From Leptospira biflexa (GTDB lineage Bacteria; Spirochaetota; UBA4802; UB4802): DNA of 39,872 bases. Made by a program: the position numbers and the translations under genes. Where the stretch lies: assembly GCA_020721905.1 (NCBI GenBank), contig DYLU01000024.1, positions 1 through 39,872 of the forward strand, written 5' to 3'. Below are positions 1 through 7,396 of the stretch, one piece after another (within the stretch, counting starts at the first letter, position 1; each line of letters begins with the position of its first letter). The notes below the pieces were generated by a model. That model saw nothing but the letters and a program-made list of their open reading frames with translations, ran no database searches and was not told the DNA's origin.

Positions 1-268
1 TTCCTTGAGCATCTATAAAATTAGGATAATATGCGTTTTTCCCTTTTAAATTTATTACTTTCCCATTTTCAAAATAATTTTCTTCTATCTTAATTTCTTC
101 AAAAACTGAATTATTTATCTTAATTGTTCCATCATTTTGGAAAGTATACTTTTCTCCACTATTAAAGTTTTCCAGATAATCATCTCTATCAAGACAACTC
201 AAAAACCCCACCACTCCAGCATTGTATAGCCAATTCGAAGGAGTAATCGTAATATATTCTTCCCTCAT
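1..268 (-). CDS. Cas8-like type I CRISPR protein, N-terminal part (cut by window edge)
   Basis: Reading the minus strand from an ATG at 268 gives an open frame of about 89 codons that continues past the left edge. The start reads MREEYITITPSNWLYNAGVV, followed by GFLSCLD. A Trp-Leu-Tyr-Asn-Ala-Gly-x-x-Gly-Phe-Leu block this close to the N terminus is what I associate with the Cst1/Cas8a1-type large subunit of type I (I-B/Tneap) effector complexes. The ATG overlaps the cas6 stop as ATGA, so the two are translationally coupled in one operon with cas6 first. Only the first tenth or so of a large-subunit protein is visible, so the family call rests on one motif plus context. Another small cas operon protein cannot be excluded. 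Confidence 0.5.
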   Translation of the reverse strand, partial: MREEYITITPSNWLYNAGVVGFLSCLDRDDYLENFNSGEKYTFQNDGTIKINNSVFEEIKIEENYFENGKVINLKGKNAYYPNFIDAQG

Positions 269-1023
269 CCCGCTACCTCCAGCATTCCAAAGCCCTGACT
301 TCGGCGGGCTCCAAGTCCTATATCGTACATCAGCTGGAGCACTTCATGCGGCGCTTCTATTGTTAAACTTCCATCGGCAGCAACTATAATTTCCGGATTA
401 TTGGGATTCCTTTTGTTATAGTGAGGAATTTTTACCGTACATGCTTTGCTGGTATCTATCTTTACATCTGATTCACTTAAACAGTAACTATCGCCCAGAA
501 ATTTACAAAGACTTTTGATATTATAAAAAAACATCTGGGTATAATCATCATCATTTACTTGTGCATAGCCAATACCTTTCCTATCATTCGTTACACGGCG
601 AACCACAACAGGTGAAAATATATCAAATATAGCCTTTGATTCATTAAACTCTTTTGGATTAATAATATTGAATCGCTGTATTGAAACAATATTCTTATAA
701 ACTGGATAATGCTTTAACTGTAACAACCCATTATAAACTGATGTTAAAAATTCATAATCATTTGTGGAAATGTAAAATTGCACATTGGGATTTTCCAGCT
801 CAAGATAATTAATGTCTTTTTTGACAACCTTCTTTACATTAAGTTTTACCCCAAATGTAAATGGTTTTGGACGATTAGTCTTGTTATTGCCATAGTATAA
901 TGCATAGAGCTTTTCATTTTCTTTCCTCAACGCTTCTTTTATCATCGATGAAAATCCAATCCTGTACCATGGTGGAAGCAAAGCATGTTCATTTTCAAAC
1001 TGTAAAAATGTTACAAACCGCAT
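265..1023 (-). CDS. cas6: CRISPR-associated endoribonuclease Cas6
   Basis: Cas6 cuts pre-crRNA within the repeats and often stays bound to the 3' hairpin of the mature guide. This 252-residue protein has the usual family length. It ends in the glycine-rich loop typical of Cas6, GLGARRSQGFGMLEV at about 236-250, and its early segment PPWYRIGFSSMIKEAL fits the N-terminal ferredoxin-like half. A candidate general-base His is not obvious near the N terminus; H14 is a possibility. The start is supported by AGGAG six bases before the ATG. It is followed by the cas8-like gene with an ATGA overlap, so this is the promoter-proximal gene of a type I cas operon leaving the window on the left. No CRISPR array is visible nearby. 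Confidence 0.9.
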   Translation of the reverse strand: MRFVTFLQFENEHALLPPWYRIGFSSMIKEALRKENEKLYALYYGNNKTNRPKPFTFGVKLNVKKVVKKDINYLELENPNVQFYISTNDYEFLTSVYNGLLQLKHYPVYKNIVSIQRFNIINPKEFNESKAIFDIFSPVVVRRVTNDRKGIGYAQVNDDDYTQMFFYNIKSLCKFLGDSYCLSESDVKIDTSKACTVKIPHYNKRNPNNPEIIVAADGSLTIEAPHEVLQLMYDIGLGARRSQGFGMLEVAG

Positions 1024-1425
1024 AGTTTCTCCTCATTGTATTTTGCTATATTTGACAAAATTTATGAAAAAAATATAGACATTTTTTTGAAGGCAAACCT
1101 CTGCTGTACAACATGCTCCTGTGTAATTGTGTATTTAAACTTATAATACTCCAGTAACAGGGACATATAATGTCCCACCTTTAATTTTTTTAAAAAATGT
1201 ATTAATTTTTTAAAGCCAATAACGATTGTAATTTTATTGGATTTTGCTTTGTATACATTTGAATATCTCCTCGTCTTTGAGGTTTTGTCCCACCCTCTTT
1301 GCATACATGCTATATTGGTTAGTACAGCGCACGCCGGGTATTATTTGTCCCGTTAAGCAGTAATCACTTTGGGGAATCAATTATAAAAAACACCGGAACA
1401 CACAATAACTCCGCTTTTAAACGCT
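1024..1425. other. Gene-poor stretch between cas6 and the beta-flower gene
   Basis: About 400 bases of A+T-rich DNA. An 80-codon open frame lies on the minus strand (1062-1304), but it has no ribosome binding site, is lysine-rich and resembles nothing I know. TGTCCCACC occurs twice (1172-1180 and 1286-1294), with a further TGTCCC near 1346, and there is one perfect inverted repeat at 1160-1176. I see no CRISPR repeat, tRNA or convincing promoter beyond what cas6 must use. Confidence 0.5.
1160..1176. repeat. Perfect inverted repeat GGGACAT-ATA-ATGTCCC
   Basis: Seven-base arms are separated by three bases. No T-run follows, so it does not look like a terminator. It lies about 140 bases upstream of cas6 and could be an operator or part of a decayed element. 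Related TGTCCC words occur nearby at about 1286 and 1346. Confidence 0.4.
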
Positions 1426-1794
1426 TTACTGCGACAACCAGCTAAACAATGAAAGATCCGACCATATATTTTTGCTAACCTTTGGCTTTGCTGGTTTGAC
1501 TGGATCAGACGGTTTTGCTGGTTGAGGAGGTTTGGCTGTAAGTATTTGCCGGCTGGGACGTGGTGCATTTACTGTTCCAGTTATTTTTTCTTTTGGATTC
1601 CAAAAGACAAGCTTGCCATTAGTATCAAAACACAAAAGCCCCTGCACCGGGCCCAACCAGTTTCCGGATTCCACCGACCATGCATTATTATTTATAATAA
1701 ATGCTATACAATTAATATCCGTGTCATAGATGAACTTACCGGGTTCAATCCATCCAACATGGTCGCAATCTTTGTCAAACAATGGAAATAACAT
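1426..1794 (-). CDS. 4-fold beta flower domain protein
   Basis: This small protein of about 122 residues has short repeated beta-strand units (HVGWIEPGKFIYDTD, then CIAFI, WSVESGNWLGPV and FDTNGKLVFWN). A proline-rich linker and a terminal WSDLSLFSWL follow. That architecture, ending in a Trp-Ser-Asp-Leu-Ser motif, is what I recognise as the 4-fold beta flower family, whose function is unknown to me. The start at 1794 (MLFPLFDKD) is chosen because AAGGAGG lies eight bases before it; an upstream in-frame ATG at 1815 would place that site inside the gene. It stands alone, divergent from the heat-shock operon. The linker has PAKP/PVKP repeats, so it is probably flexible. Confidence 0.65.
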   Translation of the reverse strand: MLFPLFDKDCDHVGWIEPGKFIYDTDINCIAFIINNNAWSVESGNWLGPVQGLLCFDTNGKLVFWNPKEKITGTVNAPRPSRQILTAKPPQPAKPSDPVKPAKPKVSKNIWSDLSLFSWLSQ

Positions 1795-1956
1795 ATAGCA
1801 AACCTCCTTAACCATTTTATTTATAATATTGAAATATTGTGTTTTTTATAATGGGAACTTTATGGATAAAATCAACAAAATTACATTACAATTGCAATTA
1901 AAAAATTAAATACAGTGAAAAAATAATCTTTTTTTAAAAATTTTCTCATACCCCTG

Positions 1957-1985
1957 TTGACGATTTCAAAATTTGGTATTAATTT
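1957..1985 (+). promoter_or_regulatory. Candidate sigma-70 type promoter of the Hsp20 operon
   Basis: TTGACG at 1957-1962 is a good -35. A -10 hexamer is less clear: TAATTT at 1980-1985 gives a 17-base spacer, and TATTAA overlaps it at 1977. The CIRCE operator lies immediately downstream, as expected for an HrcA-repressed promoter. Confidence 0.55.
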
Positions 1986-1996
1986 AGTATCAGAAA

Positions 1997-2023
1997 TTAG
2001 CACTCACTAAATAAGAGTGCTAA
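1997..2023 (+). promoter_or_regulatory. CIRCE element (HrcA operator)
   Basis: TTAGCACTC at 1997-2005 and GAGTGCTAA at 2015-2023 are separated by exactly nine bases. This matches the CIRCE consensus at every arm position. HrcA binds CIRCE and represses chaperone operons until heat or misfolded protein titrates GroEL. It sits 34 bases before the first Hsp20 start codon, so the three-gene operon is very probably HrcA-controlled. hrcA itself is not in the window. Confidence 0.95.
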
Positions 2024-2056
2024 CAATAACGACCTGATATTCATAGGAGGTATGCT

Positions 2057-2509
2057 ATGAAATGGGGATTAACAAAACGGAATGAAAGCCAATTACATCC
2101 ATTTGAAGCTTTTGAACGCGATGTGAAAAGAATTTTTGATGATTTCTTTGCACTGGAACCAGTAGATCTTTTTGATTCTGCCTGGGTACCTTCACTTGAC
2201 GTTGAAGAAGATGAAAAATCTATTCATGTACGGGCTGAAATTCCCGGAATTGATGAAAAGGATCTCAATGTAACCCTTGAAGATAATGTGCTGACCATAA
2301 GCGGCGAAAAGAAAGAAGAACGCAAAGAGGAAAACAAACGGTATGTACTTGCCGAACGTCGATTTGGTTCATTCAAACGCAGCGTTGCATTACCTGCTGA
2401 AGTGAAGGCTGATAACATCAAAGCTTCATTCAAAAATGGTGTTTTGACTGTTGACTTCGAAAAGAAGGAAGTGTCGCAGCCCAAACGCATAACCATTAAT
2501 GTAAAATAA
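2057..2509 (+). CDS. Small heat-shock protein, Hsp20/alpha-crystallin family (1)
   Basis: ATP-independent holdase that binds unfolding proteins for later refolding by DnaK/ClpB. The 150-residue length is typical. The alpha-crystallin domain spans about 47-145: VPSLDVEEDEKSIHVRAEIP is its first strands, LEDNVLTISGEKKEE the middle, and FKNGVLTVDFEKKE carries the conserved A-x-x-x-N-G-V-L-T signature. The C-terminal ITI anchoring motif (RITINVK) is present. AGGAGG stands seven bases before the ATG. First gene of a three-paralogue operon directly behind a CIRCE operator; the next gene starts 13 bases after the stop. Confidence 0.95.
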   Translation: MKWGLTKRNESQLHPFEAFERDVKRIFDDFFALEPVDLFDSAWVPSLDVEEDEKSIHVRAEIPGIDEKDLNVTLEDNVLTISGEKKEERKEENKRYVLAERRFGSFKRSVALPAEVKADNIKASFKNGVLTVDFEKKEVSQPKRITINVK

Positions 2510-2522
2510 CAGGAGGTGGACT

Positions 2523-2933
2523 ATGTTCACAACATATGATCTTCTTGATGACGTTTTAACACTCAGGGACATGGTGGATCGCTTCTTTGATGAAGTATCC
2601 GCCACCCGTAGACGCGTGGAATTCCCTTATAGCAATGTCTACGAAAAAGATGATGATATCATTATACGGGCGATAGCTCCGGGAGTTTCATCCGGCGATG
2701 TTAATGTGCAACTGGCTGATAATACATTAACTATCGAGATGAACCGTAAGGAAGATTATGCTGATAAACCGTATTTGCGCAAAGAACGCGAGTTTGGCAG
2801 CTACAGGAAATCTTTCAAGTTGCCATATTATGTGGATCCTGACAAGGTTGAAGCCTCAATGAACAATGGTATTTTGACTATTAAGCTGACAAAACATGAG
2901 TCAGTAAAACCCCGCAAGATAACCATTAATTAA
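2523..2933 (+). CDS. Small heat-shock protein, Hsp20/alpha-crystallin family (2)
   Basis: A second Hsp20 of 136 residues with a shorter N-terminal arm than gene 1. The domain runs from about 37 (YSNVYEKDDDIIIRAIAPGV) to the C terminus. It has LADNTLTIEMNRKE in the middle, a MNNGILTIKLTK signature and a terminal KITIN that supplies the I-x-I motif. An AGGAGG precedes the ATG. It differs considerably from its neighbours, so this looks like an old duplication of hetero-oligomerising paralogues rather than a recent copy. The next gene follows in 15 bases. Confidence 0.95.
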   Translation: MFTTYDLLDDVLTLRDMVDRFFDEVSATRRRVEFPYSNVYEKDDDIIIRAIAPGVSSGDVNVQLADNTLTIEMNRKEDYADKPYLRKEREFGSYRKSFKLPYYVDPDKVEASMNNGILTIKLTKHESVKPRKITIN

Positions 2934-2948
2934 AAGGAGGTGATAGTT

Positions 2949-3329
2949 ATGGCAACTCAGGTAGCAAAACGTACTGATAGAAATCTTGATAAGAAAGATT
3001 ATTGCCTGGTTCCCCCGGTTGATATATATGAAACCGACAATGATTATGTGTTAAAAGCTGATATGCCAGGAGTTCCAAAGGTAAATATTGAAATAACCTT
3101 CAATAACAATGAGCTGGAAATTAATGGCAAGATTGATGAAGCTTATACCACAGATGACAACCTGACATATCGTGAATTTACACTGTGCAATTACAACCGA
3201 AAATTCCTGGTTTCGGACAGGATTAATGTTGAAGGCATTACTGCTACACTTGAAAACGGTGTACTCACTGTTACACTGCCTAAACGCGAAGAAGCAAAAC
3301 CAAAGAAGATTGAAATAAAAGCTGAATAA
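2949..3329 (+). CDS. Small heat-shock protein, Hsp20/alpha-crystallin family (3)
   Basis: Third Hsp20, 126 residues, with an almost vestigial N-terminal arm. Domain features are VDIYETDNDYVLKADMPGV, the central FNNNELEINGKID, LENGVLTVTLPKRE and a C-terminal KIEIK (I-x-I). The ATG at 2949 is preferred over the GTG at 2940 because AAGGAGG ends at 2940, eight bases before 2949. The middle region is unusual for Hsp20 in its acidic, threonine-rich loop (EAYTTDDN). A strong hairpin terminator ends the operon 15 bases downstream. Confidence 0.93.
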   Translation: MATQVAKRTDRNLDKKDYCLVPPVDIYETDNDYVLKADMPGVPKVNIEITFNNNELEINGKIDEAYTTDDNLTYREFTLCNYNRKFLVSDRINVEGITATLENGVLTVTLPKREEAKPKKIEIKAE

Positions 3330-3343
3330 TATAACGCCTGTAC

Positions 3344-3380
3344 TGCCCCATCGTTAACCGTACGATGGGGCATTTTTTTA
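3344..3380 (+). terminator. Intrinsic terminator of the Hsp20 operon
   Basis: TGCCCCATCGT (3344-3354) pairs perfectly with ACGATGGGGCA (3362-3372) around a seven-base loop, followed by a run of seven T. It has no A-run on the left side, so it acts mainly on the plus strand. Confidence 0.95.
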
Positions 3381-3381
3381 T

Positions 3382-3792
3382 TTATTCAATAATCGTTATA
3401 ATGAATTCTTTTGTTTTTACAGGTTCTGGATTTTTATCAAATGGACGCACGTAATCAAATATAACAGTAGCTTTACCCGCCTTAACTGCCTTAAATGTGA
3501 ATATTTCCTTATCTATTCCTCCAACGGTTTGCTCTCCAGACGTCTGCACTTTATAATCGCTGTTAATAAGCACTCCAGGATCTTCCTTAGTGGCAAAACG
3601 CCATCGATAGCCGGTACTCAATTGCGATTCAAGTTCAATGGTAATGCATTCATTAATTTTTACCGTTATAGGTTCACCAGCATACTTTTGCGCATCAATA
3701 AGCTTACATTGTGTATCCATTACCTTTGAACAATCCACTATCATGATTAGTATTGATAAAAAGATTAATAATTTATTGATTGTTTTATGCAT
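3382..3792 (-). CDS. Chagasin-type cysteine protease inhibitor (I42 family), exported
   Basis: I42 inhibitors block papain-family proteases with three loops. All three are recognisable in this 136-residue protein: L2 as LSTGYRW at about 58-64 (consensus NPTTGY), L4 as TVGGID at about 89-94 (GxGG-like), and L6 as RPF at 116-118. The first 20 residues form a hydrophobic export signal ending in IVDC. That could be a relaxed spirochaetal lipobox with Cys21, but Asp at -1 is unusual. The gene lies about 170 bases from a papain-like protease on the same strand, so an enzyme-inhibitor pair is the natural reading. The protease is upstream, so the two may be cotranscribed through the intervening repeat. 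Confidence 0.85.
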   Translation of the reverse strand: MHKTINKLLIFLSILIMIVDCSKVMDTQCKLIDAQKYAGEPITVKINECITIELESQLSTGYRWRFATKEDPGVLINSDYKVQTSGEQTVGGIDKEIFTFKAVKAGKATVIFDYVRPFDKNPEPVKTKEFIITIIE

Positions 3793-3840
3793 CGTGTACT
3801 TCCTCCTACATTTTTTTCAAATACAGCTTAACCTTACTAC

Positions 3841-3964
3841 CTTCCCGTCGTTCCGGACTTGATTCGGAATCCACTACCCGCCTTGCGTCATTACTAAACA
3901 TACATAGATCCTGAAACACCTTCAGGATGACATTACGCACCTTGTGTCATTCAGGATGTCTGAC
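3841..3964. repeat. Intergenic repeat-like sequence with hairpins
   Basis: Between protease and inhibitor. Two inverted pieces are visible: TTCCG/CGGAA around 3850-3870, and ATCCTGAA (3908-3915) paired with TTCAGGAT (3921-3928); TTCAGGAT recurs near 3951. The wording resembles the TTCAGGATGACA-type interspersed repeats of many bacterial genomes. No second copy was noticed in this window, so the repeat status is inferred. Confidence 0.5.
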
Positions 3965-5125
3965 TCACTGCAACTCCTTATCCAGTACAACCCATGCGGC
4001 TCCGTAACCAATATTATTGCATCCATACTCTATCCACATATAGCCTTTTTCGCCCCATCGTTCACCCCATGAGTTTTTTATTCTGTAAGCCTTTTTATTA
4101 TCATCCCATCCTACAATAATGATTCCATGATTGACATCTTTGGGGCTGCTCACCGGTGTAAATTCATCAAATATACCGCCAACATATGCCTGGAAAGCCG
4201 GGGTAACCTTTACCGTGGCGGCAATTGGTCCATAGGTACACAAAGCCTTCTTCATTTCATCAACTGAAGGGATCCCTCCATCAGAACGCACATAACCCCA
4301 TGCAACAAGTTTAATTGGCACCTGTTTTTTTGGCGTACATCCATATTCGTATCCTTTATAAGGAGCAACCTTCTCCATCACCGGATAATTATTCATTAAA
4401 AAATCAAATACATTGCCATACCAGCCACCATTACAGCTGCCCGCATCCCGTCCATATTTATTCCGGGCACAATCAATCATATATTGTTCTGAAAGGTCAA
4501 TATCAGCTTTTTTATTTATTTTGTAACAACCTTCCACCACGCCCATGGCAGTAAATGACCAGCAGCTACCACATAATCGCTGATCTTTAACAGCCGTCAT
4601 CATTCCCAGTGCAAACCAGTCAACTACTGGTTTAGATGGATCAGCCAGCATAAATGATTGGGGCAATGTTTCTTCAGGTTGGGCCGGGGTTTTCTCTGCA
4701 GGTTCTTCTTTTCTTACTTCTTCTTCAGGTTTTACAGGTTCTTTTTTTTCAGGTTGTAATTCAGCCTGGCGTTTTGCAGCCTGTGCTTCGGCCAATCGCT
4801 GTAAAAATTCCAAAAACAGCTGGAATCCCCTGCTTGTCTGTATTTCGGCTTCTTTTTCAAGGTCCTTTGGCGGTACGGTACCGGTAATTTCCTCAATCTG
4901 GCGCTTTAAAGCTTCGGTCATATCAACCTTGAATTTAAGATTTCGCTCTTTTATATCTTTTCGAATGGCTTCTAACTGTTGTTTTACTTCAATAATGCTT
5001 TTTTTATTCTTTATTCTTTGAGCTTCAACATCAGCCTTAAATGAGCTTTTCATCTTTGACTGAGAAAAAGCAATTGGAGCAATAGCAACGCACATCATAA
5101 TGCTAATGATAAAATACTTTTTCAT
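3965..5125 (-). CDS. Secreted papain-like (C1A family) cysteine protease
   Basis: A 386-residue precursor: signal peptide about 1-21 (ends AFS), a charged helical pro-region about 22-120, a proline/glutamate-rich linker about 121-155, then a C1A domain from about 160. Catalytic residues are all present: Q182 (oxyanion hole), C188 in CGSCW, H333 in VNHG and N351 in KNSWG. The S-E-Q-x-x-I-D-C and C-N-G-G-W blocks (about 212-225) are classic for papain. The pro-region lacks an obvious ERFNIN pattern, so autoinhibition may differ from eukaryotic cathepsins. A chagasin-type inhibitor gene lies just downstream. Expected in the periplasm, at the surface or secreted. Confidence 0.93.
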   Translation of the reverse strand: MKKYFIISIMMCVAIAPIAFSQSKMKSSFKADVEAQRIKNKKSIIEVKQQLEAIRKDIKERNLKFKVDMTEALKRQIEEITGTVPPKDLEKEAEIQTSRGFQLFLEFLQRLAEAQAAKRQAELQPEKKEPVKPEEEVRKEEPAEKTPAQPEETLPQSFMLADPSKPVVDWFALGMMTAVKDQRLCGSCWSFTAMGVVEGCYKINKKADIDLSEQYMIDCARNKYGRDAGSCNGGWYGNVFDFLMNNYPVMEKVAPYKGYEYGCTPKKQVPIKLVAWGYVRSDGGIPSVDEMKKALCTYGPIAATVKVTPAFQAYVGGIFDEFTPVSSPKDVNHGIIIVGWDDNKKAYRIKNSWGERWGEKGYMWIEYGCNNIGYGAAWVVLDKELQ

Positions 5126-5477
5126 AAACTTTCTCCAATTTGTTTTATTAATTTTAATTAATAATCCAATATATTATGTCCCGTCTCTGGCTGCCGTTAA
5201 AAATACTTATAGAAAAATAAAATAAATGATAAATAAAAATTTCTACTAATGTACAGCAGTTTATGGCAATTGTCCAATCTTTTTTAACCTTACAGATTAG
5301 CAAATGCTCAACTGCTTGATAGCCTGCAAATACAAATAAAAAAATTACATTGCAAAATTATAACAAATCATTACAATGTGAAAAATATTTAATATTTGAT
5401 TTATTGTAACCGATAAAAAAGTGTAATAGCATAATTACCAAGCATATAGCGCATAATATCATAAGAGGGTATTAACT
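5126..5477. other. Intergenic region upstream of fcpA
   Basis: About 350 A+T-rich bases between the divergent protease and fcpA genes. Apart from the possible sigma-28 promoter near its right end I see no gene, RNA or repeat. Confidence 0.5.
5390..5416 (+). promoter_or_regulatory. Possible sigma-28 (FliA) promoter of fcpA
   Basis: ACCGATAA at 5409-5416 matches seven of eight bases of the FliA -10 consensus GCCGATAA. TAAT at 5390-5393, fifteen bases before it, resembles the TAAA -35. Transcription would start near 5423, leaving a leader of roughly 55 bases. Late flagellar filament genes are typical sigma-28 targets, which fits the product. Confidence 0.5.
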
Positions 5478-6317
5478 ATGAAATCAACAAGATTTTTACT
5501 GTACGCTATCGTTACAATGTTAGCAATATCTTTATATCTGGTTGCCAATGCACAGCAACAGGCGCCAAAAGAAGAGCAGCAAAAAGAAGCTATAAAAGAA
5601 GAAGTGACAGGATGGCGGATAAAAGACTTCAAGCCCTATGTAAAAGCAATACAGGAACTTGAAAAACTCAGCAAAGAATATTCAGACAATCTTTTAAAAA
5701 TGGCAATTGATGAATATTCAACCGGTATAGATATACTTGAAGATATGGAAAATGATGTAAATAAGCTCATTGAAACCAACCAGAAGAATAAGAATTTAGA
5801 GGAACAATGGTACTGGCAGGAAATTGACCGCCGCGAACAGGAAAAACGCCAGATTGCGATGATGAAATTTGAAGCAAAAACAAAAGCAGTAACATACTTT
5901 ACCAGAGCCATTAACCATTTGGATGAAATAACCTTTGAAGAAGTACGGAAAGACCCCAAGTTTGTCAACTTCCAGATACGATTGTATCAGGCATTTGTTT
6001 CATCTCAGTACGACCTGTATAACCTGAAACCCTGTATTCCAATTCTTGAGCGATACGTTGAAATTAATGACCAGACCAAGAACGATGTATGGGCATACAA
6101 GTATCTGTCAAGCTGTTATGGTTACATTGAAAGTGTGCTACTTAAATACAAACAGGGAACAGAACAGGAACAGCTGCAATACAAACAGAAAAAGAACATG
6201 TATATGCTACGAGCTGCTGAACTGCAGTATGGTATTGACTCACCCCAGTATAAACATTTGCGCGAAATAGTATCAAAAGACGAAAAGAAGAGTGAAAAAA
6301 TTAACGAGTTCAAATAA
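5478..6317 (+). CDS. fcpA: FcpA-like flagellar coiling protein
   Basis: In Leptospira, FcpA is a sheath component of the periplasmic flagellar filament that is required for coiled filaments, cell hooking and motility. This 279-residue protein has a cleavable signal peptide (1-26, ending VANA) and an otherwise all-helical, charged body. The stretch WYWQEIDRREQEKR (about 116-129), TYFTRAINHLDEI (about 144-156), the CIPILERYVEI block near 195 and the C-terminal AELQYGIDSPQYKHL correspond closely to what I remember of Leptospira FcpA. AGAGGG precedes the ATG. A sigma-28-like promoter lies upstream and a bidirectional terminator downstream, so it is monocistronic. The family assignment is from memory, without an alignment. 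Confidence 0.75.
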   Translation: MKSTRFLLYAIVTMLAISLYLVANAQQQAPKEEQQKEAIKEEVTGWRIKDFKPYVKAIQELEKLSKEYSDNLLKMAIDEYSTGIDILEDMENDVNKLIETNQKNKNLEEQWYWQEIDRREQEKRQIAMMKFEAKTKAVTYFTRAINHLDEITFEEVRKDPKFVNFQIRLYQAFVSSQYDLYNLKPCIPILERYVEINDQTKNDVWAYKYLSSCYGYIESVLLKYKQGTEQEQLQYKQKKNMYMLRAAELQYGIDSPQYKHLREIVSKDEKKSEKINEFK

Positions 6318-6370
6318 TGATACTCCTTTCCCGCTGGTTCAGGCAGAGGGATTTGTTTAATATCAAGAAA

Positions 6371-6400
6371 AAAACCCCGTTACAGTACGGGGTTTTATTT
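6371..6400. terminator. Bidirectional terminator between convergent genes
   Basis: AAAACCCCGT (6371-6380) pairs with ACGGGGTTTT (6387-6396) around six bases. A-rich on the left and T-rich on the right, it can end both fcpA and the convergent minus-strand gene, whose stop codon lies inside the hairpin. Confidence 0.93.
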
Positions 6401-7396
6401 TTCTATTATCTTGAAACCTGTAACCACCCTGTATTCCAATCCATCATAGGTAAGTTTAACATCAATGACCCGGCCGGGGTATATGAATAGTATGACTGGT
6501 TTGGGTTGGCGTATATTATTTTCCCGGATATACTGTTCTGAATTTTCATCAAGACGCCAGCGTTCAATCACGATTTCATGATACTGTCCGGAGGGAAGAT
6601 TAAGTTGAATGATAGATTGATTGATTGAAAGCAATGGTTCCGTACGTCCATAATCCTGTCCATTACAGTATATTTTATAAAAAACCCTTGAAGCCTTTTC
6701 ATGGGTAGGAATATCATTGATTGCAAGCACAACAGTATATTCACTGCTTACAGCAAGCTGTACATTGTTACCATAGCGATATACTGCCTTCTTTTCTTTA
6801 ATATCGATAACTTCAGTATCAATGTCATCGGTTACAAAGACCATGCGATCATCTATGTACCCTTTAAATGACGGCTTGCCAGAAAAATATAATGGCAACA
6901 CAAAATCACTGGATATAAAGGTATTATCCTTTTTAAGGATAACAAGGCCGTCCTGTAGTAATAAAAAATCACTAACTTCACTAACCTGTTTCACCAGGCC
7001 TGTATTCATATCAGCCCTGTACAGTATGCTATCGTTTTCATGAACACAGATATATACAGCATCTAATTCAAAAGCAATGCGTTTAATTTGTGCACCTTCA
7101 GAATATGCGGCAATGGGGAATTGAATTGTATTTTTATCAGGTATAGTATAAACTCCCGCAACTATCTCCTTTTCATTTTTTGCAACAAACAGGATTGCAG
7201 TATCCCTTACGGAATAATCAAGAACAACGCCCTGAACGGGTAAAGTCACTGAAGGCTCAATATACAATTTTCCATTCATTAATGCCGGGAATGCTGTGCC
7301 TATCGCTGCGCTATAAAATGAAAACTTAAATAAAAATAAGAATAGTATACCTCGGAAGGCAATCCTATAAACGTGATAACCGGTTTTTGAAATCAT
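6395..7396 (-). CDS. Uncharacterised exported protein, possibly beta-propeller-like
   Basis: A 333-residue protein I do not recognise. A hydrophobic stretch at about 12-32 looks like a signal peptide or anchor. The rest is beta-rich, with repeated short units such as TAILFVAKNEKEI, DAVYICVHENDSILYRAD and DDRMVFVTDDID. These recall WD/PQQ-like sensor propellers but carry no diagnostic motif. The last 100 residues (from about YCNGQDYG) read like a separate beta-sandwich. Its ATG lies 32 bases inside the end of the decarboxylase gene, without a clear ribosome binding site, so translation is probably coupled. A later start would remove part of the signal sequence. Confidence 0.6.
   Translation of the reverse strand: MISKTGYHVYRIAFRGILFLFLFKFSFYSAAIGTAFPALMNGKLYIEPSVTLPVQGVVLDYSVRDTAILFVAKNEKEIVAGVYTIPDKNTIQFPIAAYSEGAQIKRIAFELDAVYICVHENDSILYRADMNTGLVKQVSEVSDFLLLQDGLVILKKDNTFISSDFVLPLYFSGKPSFKGYIDDRMVFVTDDIDTEVIDIKEKKAVYRYGNNVQLAVSSEYTVVLAINDIPTHEKASRVFYKIYCNGQDYGRTEPLLSINQSIIQLNLPSGQYHEIVIERWRLDENSEQYIRENNIRQPKPVILFIYPGRVIDVKLTYDGLEYRVVTGFKIIEK

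Noticed and set aside
1062-1304. 80-codon open frame on the minus strand
   Set aside because: No ribosome binding site, lysine-rich low-complexity translation and no family resemblance; it lies in a gene-poor A+T-rich region.
1024-1425. Possible CRISPR array or leader next to cas6
   Set aside because: No direct repeat of 20 or more bases at regular spacing; only short TGTCCC words and one inverted repeat.
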